Of a stretch of DNA of 64,000 nucleotides, positions 24,138 to 35,496 are shown piece after piece (the stretch's first letter is position 1; the number at the start of each line of letters is the position of its first letter). A program made the translations under genes and the position numbers. Source of the DNA: Aquilaria yunnanensis (lineage: Eukaryota > Streptophyta > Magnoliopsida > Malvales > Thymelaeaceae); assembly GCA_039654915.1 (NCBI GenBank), contig CM077596.1, positions 74,897,751 to 74,961,750 of the forward strand, in the 5' to 3' direction. Under the pieces are notes generated by a model. That model had not been told where the DNA came from, made no database searches, and worked only from the letters and a program-made list of their open reading frames with translations.

Positions 24138-27070
24138 ATGGCCACCCTTTCTGCGTACCCCAAACCAAACCCTAGCTCTAATTTTCTCGATCAATCCGAT
24201 CAGCTGTCTCATCCCCAAACCTTAGAACCTCTCTCGCCGATGCATCCCCATCAATTGCCGGATTCGGTTCAGGATCCAGAGCCGGTGCCAGGCCTGAACT
24301 TCCCCGCCTCTGTGTCAGTGCCACCGGAGCCAACTTTTCCCACGCCGGTGCCGTCGCTCCTTCATCTCTCCTTCAATCAGGATTACGGCTGCTTTGCCGC
24401 TGGCACCGACCATGGCTTCAGGATCTACAACTGCGATCCCTTCCGTGAGATCTTCCGCCGCGACTTCGATCGGGGCGGCGGTATCGCCGTGGTTGAAATG
24501 CTTTTCCGATGTAATATTCTCGCTCTCGTGGGCGGTGGACCCGAGCCGCAGTACCCGCCCAACAAGGTGATGATATGGGACGACCATCAGAGTCGGTGCA
24601 TAGGGGAGCTGTCTTTTCGGTCTGAAGTCAGATCTGTACGACTGAGGAGGGATAGAATTATTGTCGTCTTGGAGCAAAAGATATTTGTGTATAATTTTGC
24701 GGATTTGAAGCTGCTTCATCAGATTGAAACTGTTGCAAACCCCAAAGGGCTCTGTGCGGTGTCTCAGGGGGCGGGATCGTTGGTACTTGTCTGTCCTGGG
24801 TTGCAAAAGGGGCAAGTCAGGGTTGAGCATTACGCGTCGAAGAGGACCAAGTTCATTATGGCCCATGATTCGAGGATTGCTTGCTTTGCACTCTCGCAGG
24901 ACGGTCAGTTGCTTGCTACGGCGAGTACAAAAGGAACACTGGTTCGGATTTTTAATACGGTCGATGGGAGTTTGTTGCAAGAGGTGTGGTGCTAGTGTCT
25001 GTGCAATTTCTTTTACTTGTATGTAACTATGTATCAGTTCTGTCTATGAATGAGCTGTTTCGGTACTTGCTGTTCTTTGGTGATGCTAGATGCTAATTGT
25101 TTGGTTTTCAGAACTTTCGAATTTCGGTAATTTGGAGTTGTGTAGTTCAGAGGCTTCCTTGCCCTTGTTGCTCTGAGTGTTATTGATACAGTAGTAGGCA
25201 TCTAAAGTTGGATCTGAACTACAGTTGGGTAGTATCTCTTGTGGTAGTACTGTTGCTGCTTGCATTTCTTGAACGTTGCTTACTGTTCGGATTAAATATG
25301 TGGAAACTAGCAGCAACATCTTTGTTGGGAGTCACTTATTTGCATTCGCTCCTATTGTTCATCCGTTATCTCTTCCCTCTTTTTCCTTTTCCCCTTTATC
25401 TTGACACGCACAAACATAATGAACTCTGGAAACGTTTCCTGTCAATTTTACTTTGAGCCTTATGTATTTCAGAAAAGTAATAACTCTGTTTGTGCGTTTT
25501 CAGGTGAGGAGAGGTGCGGATAGAGCGGACATCTATAGTTTGGCATTCTCATCCAATGCACAATGGCTAGCTGTTTCAAGCGACAAAGGTACTGTCCATG
25601 TTTTCTGCCTTAAGTTTAACACTGGATCACCAGGAATTGATCGGCCAAGAAATACTTCAGAGCATGTGAGTTCACCTGCATCCTCTCTATCTTTCATTAA
25701 AGGTAAAAACACAAACTGTTTATCTCCCCCACCCGTCTCCTTTTTCTGGACTAGTGTTGAATTTGCATGCTGCATCGTAAGCGTTTTAGTTTTCTTTTTG
25801 GATTGCTTAAACAGGGTGAAATCTCACTCTCTTTGGACTCTAGTACTAAATACTTATATGTTTGATTTGTTGTACTACATAAGCTTTTTAATTTTCTTTT
25901 TCTCAATATACTGCCAAGACAGGGTGACAACATTTTGTGTTATCTCTCTTAGCTTGTTTCCTGAAAATTTACTGCATATGACTAAGTAATCTGTGAAAGA
26001 GAAGACAAACTGAACTCACCATGAAGAAGGTTGTTTCTTGTAGCATAGTGGAAGGGGGATAGATCAGTAAGGGATGGAGTTGGAGAAAACAGTGTTAAGA
26101 GGAACTTTAGAAGCATCGAGTGAAGATGAACTTTAGAAGAAAGTAGTCAAGTGAGGAGAGATTGAGCGATTATAGTGTTGATGTTAAAGGAAGAGTAACT
26201 TGAGAAAAAGGTGGTTAGCCAAGATTATAGCATATAAATTTTTAAGTTGAGGGATCATGGTGTCAAGTGAAGAGGACGTTAAGAAGAAAGCAGTTTGGTG
26301 AAGTGGTAACAAAGGAAATCACTAGAGGAACTTAAGAAGAAAATGGTTAAGTGAAGCGGAAGGGGGATGAACAGGATGACATCGATGAAAAGATAAGAAC
26401 TTGTGCAAGAGAAATCAGGATGGGGATCATAATAAGGGAACATATGCACGCAAGTGTGTTTTTTGTTTTTTTTGTTCTCATTATGTTCTCTTGGAACACG
26501 ATTGGCGATAGGGCTAATTTGTTTTGAGTTTGATACTTTTTCACATAAAAAAAAAAAAGAAGAATTATGCATGCATGTGGATTGCTTATGTTCTATTAGT
26601 ATCTTTATGTTTAGTACATGTTGGAATCAGAGGGGAAGCATCTAAGTGGTTTATAATTGCAGGGGTTTTGCCAAAGTACTTCAGCTCAGAATGGTCAGTG
26701 GCTCAATTCCGCTTGGTCGAAGGTTCTCAATACGTTGTTGCTTTTGGGCACCAAAAGAATACGGTGGTAATTCTTGGCATGGATGGAAGGTAAGAGAAAA
26801 ATTAGAGGAGGTTGAACCATTATTGCTCTTTATAGTTATTACTTGGCGCAACGGTAAACAAAGAAAAATTACCAGTTAGGGTTCCCTGGGCCTGGTGTCC
26901 GTTACCATGTTAGTCTGTACACTTGCATTTTCATTTTCGGAGTTGGACTAGGACTTAGGCCTACCTGTTGTGAATACAGCTTTTACAGATGTCAGTTTGA
27001 CCCGGTGAATGGTGGAGAGATGACTCAATTGGAATATCACAACTTCCTGAAGCCGGAGCCTGCTTTCTAA
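24138..27070 (+). CDS. ATG18A: ATG18a-like autophagy protein (PROPPIN/WIPI family)
   Basis: Four coding exons at 24138-24983, 25504-25702, 26663-26789 and 26980-27070 give 420 residues, near the usual length of plant ATG18a. All introns are GT..AG and the joins restore frame (L-Q-E to V-R-R-G; F-I-K-G to V-L-P-K; D-G-S to F-Y-R-C). The protein has a Pro-rich N terminus (1-72) and then a seven-bladed WD40-type propeller. The PROPPIN phosphoinositide-binding motif appears as VRRG at 283-286, split from its Glu neighbour by intron 1. Other recognisable blocks are [38 protein letters not shown] and [10 protein letters not shown]. Family members bind PI3P on the phagophore membrane and support ATG9/ATG2-dependent autophagosome growth under starvation and oxidative stress. 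The start (ccATGGCC) has a good context and no competing upstream in-frame start was noted. Intron 2 is about 960 bases long and partly repetitive. A retained intron 1 would end the protein after V-W-C. Confidence 0.96.
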
Positions 27071-27289
27071 TTCTGACAGGAGGTGCATGTGTCCCTACCT
27101 TACGTGATGTGTGTTACGCCTCATTTTGATTAAATATTACATGTGAATGTACTTGGGTCGTAATTTGTAAATAGTAGGCGATTTTAGAGTTGTAAAATCT
27201 ATAACTGATAATCCCCCCACCCCCCGCCCCCCTCAAAAAAAAAAAAAAAAAAGAAGATTAATCTGTTCTGCTTATTGCTAATTATCTTT
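27071..27289 (+). other. Probable 3' UTR of ATG18a and C-rich/A-rich tract
   Basis: AT-rich sequence after the stop codon, then a C-rich tract followed by an A run at about 27212-27253. The A run could mark a polyadenylation-proximal or retroposed tail, but no clear signal word decides it. Confidence 0.35.
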
Positions 27290-27765
27290 AGGGTAAAAGG
27301 CACATATCATCCCTGCTCTATTATTTATGTTTCATGTTCTTCCTCAAACTATTAAATGTAGCAAAATCCACTTAAAACTATTGATAATGTTGAAATATTC
27401 ATCCTATGCAATTAAGTTGGACATTTAAACCAAATTGAAAGTCTTAAGTAAGTAATTTCAATTGTCTCTCAATAAAAATTTTTTAGCAGTTAATAAATAA
27501 TTAGATTTATTTTTATTGTTGTGAATCCAAGATCATCTTTATTCTTTGAAGATAAATAGTTTGTGTTATTAATTTTTTACTTCTGCGAGTCCAAGACAGT
27601 CTTAATTTTACATTTATTGTCAAACTGTATTTTTAGGCCTTCAATTTGGTTTAGTATTTAGTTTAGGCATAGAAAATGAATATTACAACATCATCAACAG
27701 TTTCAGGACCATGTTGCAACAATTTATAATTTAAGAAAAAAATATGCAATGTAGGCAATAGTTCA
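27290..27765. mobile_element. Inverted-repeat MITE-like element downstream of ATG18a
   Basis: The left block 'actattgataatgttgaaatattcatcctatgc' and the reversed right block 'actgttgatgatgttgtaatattcattttctatgc' match closely, followed by 'aaaccaaattgaa' in both arms. Borders are approximate and no target duplication was read. No coding sequence is present. Confidence 0.55.
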
Positions 27766-29045
27766 ATAATGATTGGTGTTGTTTACCCTTATCTTATATT
27801 AGGAGCTACAGCTCGCCTCTCTTATCAAACTCGTATCAGAATTTTATGGCTTGTATGGTTTCAAGCCGACTATTATTTCTGGTTGAATAGGCTGCCGCGC
27901 GTCTTGATGGCACGTGAGGTGATTAAAATGAGATTCAACCTGAGATCAGGGACTAGTTTTACCCGGACATGTTCTTCTATGATAATTTTCCTACTACTAC
28001 GGGCAGCAATATCTGTACTCCCGTATGTTATAGTCGATAAGTTTTGGTGAGCTTTAATCCAATTTGGCCTGTTACTTGGGCTTGATGTAATGGCATAAGT
28101 AAGGCTACTGGCCAAGGAGACGGAAGCATTCTGGAACATGCAGTCTTATTGGGTGAGCACATCAAGTAGACAGACTTGCATTATTATAACATGAGCCATG
28201 ATCATCATTTTTAGTTTTGTTGTTCCAGTTTATCTAAACTAGCAAGCAACATGTTTATCGGTGGATGTTAAAATTTGTGGATCCTGGTCCTTTTGATTGT
28301 TGGGGGTCTTCCTGAAGTTGGGACTGGCGTAGTAAGTATGTCGGTTGGTGCCCATAGTTTGAATGTTGGTCGGCCTTAGATGATAGTAATTGTATGGTGG
28401 TACCGGTTAGACTGAAATCTAGTCAATGCTGTGCGTATGACTGGTCGGGGAAATTTGTTAAGAGCAATTAGTTAGATTATTGCTACGGGGTAGGGTATTG
28501 TAGGGACGTCCACCATCTGCATTTGACCATGTACCCTTCTGTCTCTACTCTGTGGAGGACCTTTTACTAGTACTGTTAATTAATCATGCATCAGTAAGAA
28601 CAAATCTCAAGACGATATATTGGAGGAGGATCGAGTGCCGCTGTTGTAGTAGTATCATTTTTTACATATTTAAAGGGCACAGAAATTTGTGGTTTGACTC
28701 ACTGATTTGCCTCTGATACTGTTCAGTTTTCAGTAATTTTAACCCCGATCGAGTTCCCCGCTTTTGGCTGTATTCTTCATCAAGTGATGTGACTGGTGCC
28801 TCTCAAACCCTTGAATTTTTACTCCAAAATCATTGGATTCTCCATCTTTATGCCTTCCTTCCAAATTTGTCTTTTGAAGGTCCATTTTCAACCAAGCATC
28901 TATATTGAAATCCTTGTCACGGCGGCTCCTCCTTCACACTTCACAATATATAGGTGCCTTGAGGTTCTTTTTCCCCCCTCTTGGGTACTATTATTTAACT
29001 CGATCCGTACTCAATAAGCAAATAACAATAACACGGAGTACTTCA
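27766..29045. other. Intergenic sequence, no gene recognised
   Basis: A 93-codon frame at 27769-28050 has no recognisable domain and unremarkable composition. The region 28100-28760 is less AT-rich than elsewhere but shows no motif, splice structure or terminal repeat that could be supported. Confidence 0.35.
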
Positions 29046-29053
29046 CCCAATAG

Positions 29054-29517
29054 CAGTGGCGGAGCCATGTATAGCCAGCCCCCCCGAGAATTTTGGAAGT
29101 TTATAAATATTATATACTAATTTAGTTATTTTGTGAGAAGTTAAGGACCAAGTGTGATATTTTCCCTCCCTAATTGGTGAAGAATATTAAAAGGGTAAAT
29201 TGCGCCAGCAGTCATAAATCTTTAATTTCTATTACAAGTTGTGTTTCTTAACCTCTCAGCTATTGCATATTCATCCAAAATTACTGTCTACCATTGTAAA
29301 TTTGTCTTTTCACCAACAGTTAACATTGTTAGTGACCAAATTGAGACAAATATACAACAGTTGAGAACTTAGAGATGAATTTACAACAAAAAGTAAATAT
29401 TTTTAATAATTTTTTATAAAAATTAATTTTATAAATAATTTTTTTCTCATAGATTTTGACCGTTACTAGTCTTGTATCCACTTAGCTCCCAAGCCTAAAA
29501 ACTTGGCTCCGCCACTA
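29054..29517. mobile_element. hAT-type MITE with CAGTGGCGGAGCCA end
   Basis: The left end CAGTGGCGGAGCCA and the reversed right end TAGTGGCGGAGCCA form the inverted repeats. Perfect 8-bp flanks CCCAATAG lie at 29046-29053 and 29518-29525. The interior is AT-rich and non-coding. This kind of end is common among plant hAT-related non-autonomous elements. Confidence 0.88.
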
Positions 29518-29525
29518 CCCAATAG

Positions 29526-30700
29526 TGTGAATGAATTAAACGGATGCATGATTTGTTGATCTAAGTAGTTGGTTTGATTTAATTTCACTCCTAATTTTGA
29601 ATATTGTCTATTTATATATCTCTGTGCTGGCATGATACTGAAGACTTGTAGACCAAGACAGCAGTGATGGCCTCGGCTATGTGCTGCTATAATTTGTCCG
29701 CAATAAACGATAAGTGGTCCATACAAACTCAATTCAACGGCTAGCAGCTACCTTGATTTCTATGTATTTATTTAATTTAACCTCCTTAACCGAATTCCCA
29801 AACCGATTTACTAGTATGTGGTTATTAAGATCTATATATCAGTATATTAGTTATCATCACAGTATACTCCTCCACTCCTTTTTTAAAAAAATATACTATA
29901 TATTTGGGTTTGGTAATGGTATTAAAGAAGAGGAAAACCATTTGTGTTTTATTTTTACTTTTATCATTCATCTTTTATACATAAAGCAAAGACTTGAAAA
30001 ATGAACTTTCAAATGATAGTTTGAAGAGTCATATGGTCAAATAATTTACTAAATATGAAAATATTATGAAGATTTAAGATGGTCTAAAATAATACAAATG
30101 AGTATTGCATAGAATATCAGATGAAGGAATTACTAGTTAATTATGGTGTATTAATTATCCACACACACACCAGATATTTTTTATTGTTGGGACTTCGGAA
30201 ACGGAAAATTTCAGTACAGTATTTTCATACATGTCATCCGATGAGAGTGGTAAAGAAATTTTTTGTTGTTGTTTCAGTTTTTTTATTTAAATTTGACTTG
30301 AATTTATTTATATTCTTATTTATTAATATTTTTTAAAAATATATATTTATAAACCACAAAATCTATAGTTTTTAAATATAATTTTTAAAATCTTTTATCA
30401 AATAATTGTATAAATAAATTTAAGTCAAATACAGTCAAAAAACTGAAATGAAAAAAAGAATTTAGGCCAGATATAGTACCTTGTTAATTAGTACTTTTAA
30501 GATTGACCTAGGAAGTTGGAACAAATTATCAATAGTTATACTAGCTTGTAAAAACCTCTAATATTAAAAGTAATTGTCATCAAATAATTGTTGATTGCAA
30601 ATTATAATAATAGTATTAAAAATAGATAATAACAAACCTCGAAAACAACAGAATCAAACAGTAACGGCATCTCGCTGCACGCACATCCCCAGCAAAGACA
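29526..30700. other. AT-rich region upstream of the GST pair
   Basis: No gene recognised. Facing blocks 'aattttttgttgtttcagtttttttatttaaatttgacttgaa' (about 30260) and, reversed, near 30420-30460 ('caaatacagtcaaaaaactgaaatg') suggest a small old inverted-repeat element at about 30180-30480. The remainder is simple AT-rich sequence. Confidence 0.35.
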
Positions 30701-30701
30701 G

Positions 30702-30738
30702 TGCCACGTCATGCGATATACGGGCGCCGTTATATAAG
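30702..30738 (+). promoter_or_regulatory. Promoter of the first GST: bZIP-type site and TATA box
   Basis: TGCCACGTCA at 30702-30711 contains ACGT and, on the other strand, TGACG with GACGTGG. This kind of site is bound by plant bZIP factors including TGA factors, which commonly drive stress-induced GST genes. A clear TATA box TATATAAG follows at 30731-30738. It predicts a transcription start near 30760 and a leader of about 110 bases before the ATG at 30872. Confidence 0.6.
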
Positions 30739-30871
30739 GGTATATCTTACCGTCTCCAAGTTGTGGATATAAACCCAGGCGGAACTCTCTCAAGTTTCTC
30801 TGTGGTCTGCTCCTGCTTCCATTGTGTGTCTGTGTCCTTCTACCTGACCAGTTCGAGTCAACTCCAGCTCC

Positions 30872-31760
30872 ATGGCGCTTAGGGTGTATGGAGCGGGCAT
30901 GTCGACGTGCACGGCACGTGTCCTCACCTGTCTCCATGAGAAGGGTGTAGACTACGAGCTGGTCCCCGTCAATCTTTTTGCTGGTGAACACAAGCAGCCC
31001 CCGTTTCTTGCCAAGAATGTAACTAGCTCTTCTGTACAGCTGCTTTATTTATGCCCTTTTCATGCCATCTTCTTTGTTCTCATTTCATGTGTATTGTCTC
31101 TTCATTGATTTTTCGGGTATTTTTTCAGCCTTTTGGATTGATTCCTGTGCTTGAAGATGGCGACCTCACAATTTTTGGTAAGCAAGGGGCAAGCTTTAAT
31201 TCTAGCTCTCTTCCGTTTGTGAGGTTTAGAATCAACTTTCGCACATGTAGTGACCAATAAAGGATAGTCTATAATTTACATGTTTGTATGTATCAGAAAG
31301 CAGAGCAATCTCGGAATACATAGCAGATAAGTTCAAAGGAAGCGGCACCGATCTGTTACGCCACAACGACGTGAAAGAAGCTGCGGAGGTCAAAGTGTGG
31401 ATGGAGGTGGAGTCCCAGCACTACAACCCTGCAATCCAACCCATCATCTTCCAGTTCTTCGCCATGCCAATGCAGGGCAAGTCCCAGGACCAGGCCATCA
31501 TCGACCAATGCCTTGACAAGCTACGCGCGGTGCTCGATGTCTACGAGGAGAAGCTCGGCAAAACCAAATACATTGCCGGGGATTCTTTTACTCTGGCCGA
31601 CGTTTTCCATCTTCCCTACACTTTCTATCTTATGAAGACGCCCTGGGCCGATTTGATCAACAAGCGGCCTCTCGTCAAGGCCTGGTGGGAGGACATTTCA
31701 TCCCGCCCTTCATTTCTCAACTTGGCTCTTGGCATGAACTTTGGTGAGAAGAGAGATTGA
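30872..31760 (+). CDS. GSTF13: Phi-class glutathione S-transferase, GSTF13-like, copy 1
   Basis: Exons 30872-31018, 31129-31177 and 31297-31760 encode 219 residues, the normal phi-GST length. The protein conjugates glutathione to electrophiles or acts as a peroxidase in the cytosol. The N-terminal thioredoxin-like domain has the likely catalytic Ser11 in MSTCTAR. The PFGLIPVLEDGDL block has the cis-Pro, and Glu66-Ser67 in ESRAIS (Glu codon split by intron 2) bind the glutathione gamma-glutamyl group. The helical C-terminal domain includes KEAAEVKVWMEVES, the folding motif region AGDSFTLADVFHLP and VKAWWEDISSRPSF. Similarity to the GSTF13 group (LHEK..(D/E)(Y/F)ELVPVNL; HLP/HVPYT(F/Y)Y) is strong by eye. 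The gene is followed 450 bases later by a close paralogue. The start ATG follows a normal leader and TATA box. Confidence 0.95.
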
Positions 31761-32210
31761 TTTGATAGGTACCAGATCAGTTTGGTTTTGTGGGAGGCAT
31801 CTGTTTAATCTGTCACGATATTAATGTCATTGAATAATGCCAGTATATGTGTCTGCGAGCGCACTTCGGTTATAATAACCAATTAAACACCATTTTTATG
31901 TTTGATAAATTATGTAACGCTTGTATGGTACATAATTTATGTACCATAGAATTACTAGTCAAGTATTTATTAAATACGAACGAAGGTTATTTCTTTGAAT
32001 CACTTCTAAGTCAAGACAAGATCTCAGAGAAACTTGCAATCAGTTGGGAGCGTGAAGTGTGGAAAACTCATTCCTCCGGTTTACAAATTCAACTTATCTA
32101 CACCCCAAATTCAGCTTAACATATATATATAGTAGATGAGAGCTTGGGAAATCATCCAGTACTGAGTAAACAGGAACACTACCTTTCCTGATCTTCAGAT
32201 CCAGATCAAC
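31761..32210 (+). promoter_or_regulatory. Spacer between the tandem GSTs, with TATA box
   Basis: It contains the 3' flank of copy 1 and the promoter of copy 2. TATATATATAG at 32122-32132 is a likely TATA box about 80 bases before the copy-2 ATG. A TGACG core like the one in front of copy 1 was not seen, so the two copies may be regulated differently. A 90-codon frame at 31847-32119 has no recognisable domain. Confidence 0.45.
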
Positions 32211-33177
32211 ATGTCGCTGAAATTGTATGGGTCTCCCATGTCCACATGCACTGCACGTGTTCTAACCTGCCTCCATGAGAAAGCTGCAGATTTTGAGCTC
32301 GTCCCTGTCAATCTGCTTCAGGGTGAGCACAAGAAGCCAGACTTCCTTGCCAAGAACGTAATTATTTTCACTCCTCAAAATATACCGCCTTTTCCCTTGA
32401 TTTCTAGAATCTAACTTGCTAGCGATTTTTTATTTTCCTCACTACAACTCTGCAGCCTTTTGGTCTGGTCCCCGCACTTGAAGATGGTGACCTCTCTCTA
32501 TTCGGTACACAATTAAACTTCATTACTACATCATCTATTCCTCCATGTAGGTTTCATTTAGCACCATTTCTGGTTATTGTCCATGTTCTGGATAATTTGT
32601 TGCAATCACTAACCCAACTCTAACATTGTTCTGCCACGCTGTTTTCTAACGCAATCCATAACTTGTCATGGTTGTGTTAACGTCTGTTGTCGGGAAATTT
32701 GGGCACATTCATCCATCAGAATCGAGAGCTATTTCAGCCTACGTGGCCGACAAGTTGAAAGAAAGCGGAAGCGATCTCACACGGCACAAAGACCTGAAAG
32801 AGGCGGCGATGGTGAGGGTGTGGACGGAGGTGGAGTCGCAGCAATTCAGCCCAGCCGTCGCTCCCATTTTCTTTCAATACTTGCTGGTGCCAATGCGGGG
32901 CGGCTCGCCGGACCAAGCCATCATCGACGGCAACTCGGCCAAGCTAGCCGCAGTGCTCGACGTCTACGAGAAGAGGCTCACCGGAAGCAAGTACCTCGCC
33001 GGCGATTTCTTCAGCTTGGCAGATCTGTACCACCTCCCGTTGGTTTATTACATAATGAAGACGCCATGCGCCAAGCTGTTCAACGAGCGTCCCCACGTGA
33101 AGGCTTGGTGGGAAGACATTTCTGCTCGACCGGCGTTTCAGAAGGTGGCTCAGGGCTTGACTTTGGGCCAGAAATGA
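32211..33177 (+). CDS. GSTF13: Phi-class glutathione S-transferase, GSTF13-like, copy 2
   Basis: Exons 32211-32357, 32456-32504 and 32720-33177 encode 217 residues; exon 1 and exon 2 lengths (147 and 49 nt) are identical to copy 1. Likely catalytic Ser11 lies in MSTCTAR, the loop is PFGLVPALEDGDL, and Glu66-Ser67 lies in ESRAIS. The C-terminal domain has KEAAMVRVWTEVES, AGDFFSLADLYHLP and VKAWWEDISARPAF. It shares with copy 1 most of exon 1 and exon 2, but differs through the substrate-binding helices (for example SPAVAPIFFQYLLVPM against NPAIQPIIFQFFAMPM). It is a tandem duplicate that has begun to diverge in the hydrophobic substrate site. The third exon is richer in G and C than in copy 1. 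Function: glutathione conjugation or peroxidase activity in stress and xenobiotic response. Confidence 0.95.
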
Positions 33178-35169
33178 AAAATTAATCCTCTTGGTTTTTG
33201 GGCCATATGATGCTGCATTGGCCCTAACAGATGTTTTGTTGGGGCACTTGATTCGGCTTCTATACGCTCATATTCTAGTTGTTAATTTGCAAAATAAATA
33301 CACTTGAATGCTACTTATCAATCTGGATAATAAATATAGAAAATCAAATATTAGTGCTATATTAAGCATCATATATGGAGATAAATCAAATTTAATGCTG
33401 AATAAAAAGATGGAGATAAAAGGTAGCATTACAAATTAATCTTATCATGTCTCTGCACTTTTGCGAACGCCATTATTGAGGACAATTATTTATTTGTCCC
33501 TAAATTTTTTAGATACAAATAAATGGCATATAAAAACAAATTAAGACATTTTTTATTGTTTCAAGTACTTTAATTTTGAAAGATACTAAAATATTTGTAT
33601 ATTACTTCAAACACTTTTACATGTTGCTATAGACGCTTTAATATACTTATTCAAATATTTTTACACTTTTATATAATATTTGGAAGAGAATAAATGGTTT
33701 GCATTTGTAAGGAATAAATTGTTTATATATTATTTCTGACACTTACATATATTTGTTTAGACACATTTGTCAATTATTTCAAACACTTAGCATCGTTGTC
33801 TTTGACACTTATGTATCTTTATAAATACATTTATATTTAAGAAAAATGTGGAAATGTGCTCATATGATTGAATAAGTGTGTATTAAGTTATGTTGAAGTG
33901 TTTTTATAACACGTATGTGTTTACATACATTTGGACATTATTTCAAATATATTTGTCAAAACTTTATACGTACATGTATATTTAAAAAAAATGTGGAGAT
34001 GTATTTACATAATTGAATTGAAAAATGTGAAAAATAGAATAAAACTTGTAAAACACGCAAAAATATACATATTTCTGCAGAAATATATGGTGGATGTAGT
34101 GACTTTATTTTAACCCGTGTCCAGAATATATGCAAAAGGGTTATCTGATTCCTATATATACTATTGTCATTTTAAAAAGTAAATTTTATGATTTTGTTAC
34201 CTTTTTCAAATCAGCCAATACCAAAATTATTTTGCCAATTTGATTTGGAAGAATTTTGACGGTAAAAAAGTTAAAAGAGAAAACTTTTGCTTTTACTAGC
34301 TGACAGTATCCCTCTGCCCGTGTGCGGTAGAAAGGAAAGAAACGATTTGAACTTTGAAGCATGTTAAGGTATTAGAGCAAAGGGTAATACTGTAATTTCA
34401 AAAAGAATAGTGCAAATGCGCATGGGGTAACGATTTTGGGCTGAATGGAGTTGTTTGATATAAGTGATGTGTTGATGAGTAGCATTATTGATTCATATAA
34501 TTCTAGAGTCACTTTGAAATAATTACTTCTGTTCTCTTAAAAAATAAATTAGGAACTCTTATTTTTTTCACCTATAGTAATTTAGAAGACACATCTATTT
34601 GTTGTTAAGTAGAAAATTATTTACGCCATCAAAGAAAAAAGAAATGGATAAGGAGAAAAACAAAATTGGTTTTTCTCAAGCCTTTTGCCGTTTTCTAGTT
34701 TCTAACCCAGGACCCCAAATCCATACAAAAAAATTATGACCAGCTATTGCTGGAATTGAATTCTTTTATTATCTAGTTTTTTTATTCTTTGATTTCAAAC
34801 AATTATTTAATTATTTGTTTTTTTCTTTAATTAAATTTTCAAATGTCACTTATTTCCATGACACTTAATACCTTAATCGTGTGTTGTCTTATATATTCTT
34901 TATGATTATGTTTTTTATTTTTTTGAGGTTCTCATACTTATTACAGTTTTTTTATATACTTAATAAAGCATGCCCTTTTACCATTTATTTCATATTTTCC
35001 TTAAAAAAATAGTGCGTAAAATTATAATTTATTTTAAACAAGTTCTAATCAATGCCCACATAAAAGCAAAAAAGAAAACTAAACAGGCCAAAAAAAAACA
35101 GAAAGATGGAATTTCCTTTTAGTCTTTCTTTACATGTATAAAATAAAGTGAAGGTTTGGAAAAAGAAAA
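33178..35169. other. AT-rich intergenic sequence with weak internal repeats
   Basis: No gene seen. About 33834-33870 and 33980-34016 are diverged copies of one block ('tattta.gaaaaatgtgga.atgt'), 146 bases apart, and 'cacttt..acatg' words recur at 33560-33960. The blocks 'ttatttgtccctaaattt' (33487) and those at 35400-35490 share a motif, so this may be the interior of the CACTA element that ends at 35496. Confidence 0.35.
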
Positions 35170-35496
35170 TTTTCATCCAAGAAACTATACAAATGGTGCC
35201 ACTTTTTAACAATATTGAATACACTTGCATTTTAGTTCTTATTGAGACAGATATATATGTTCCTATACTAACAAATCCATAAGAGGCCATATATTTAGAG
35301 TCAAATTATTGAATATTAGAACCATTTATTTTATTTATCCCCAAATGTACTTTTTCTTAAAATTTTACTAAGTATTAGAGGCAAATTCTTCTATATTTAG
35401 ATGCAAATAAATATTTGTCTCTAAATATACAGATTAGAGACAAATACCACATTTGCTTTCAAATATATGTCCCTAATCTCATATTTTGGTGTAGTG
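35170..35496. mobile_element. Terminal part of a CACTA (EnSpm) transposon
   Basis: The reversed end reads CACTACACCAAAATATGAG, the characteristic terminus of CACTA elements, ending at 35496. Just inside it, variants of 'ttagagacaaat' occur in both orientations, as in CACTA subterminal repeats. No opposite end was found in the window, so either the element is truncated or its partner has decayed. The left coordinate is approximate. Confidence 0.6.

Noticed and set aside
24315..24980. 221-codon frame antisense to ATG18a exon 1
   Set aside because: It is the shadow of a GC-rich coding exon whose + strand product is clearly a PROPPIN; the antisense product has no recognisable domain.
25703..26662. 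Repeated 'aactttagaagaaa'/'aagtgaagagg' words in ATG18a intron 2 as a possible transposon
   Set aside because: The words are short, diverged and lack terminal repeats or duplications; this looks like an ordinary low-complexity purine-rich intron.
27769..28050. 93-codon + strand frame downstream of ATG18a
   Set aside because: Hydrophobic patches suggest a membrane protein at first sight, but there is no known family, no conserved motif and no gene context.
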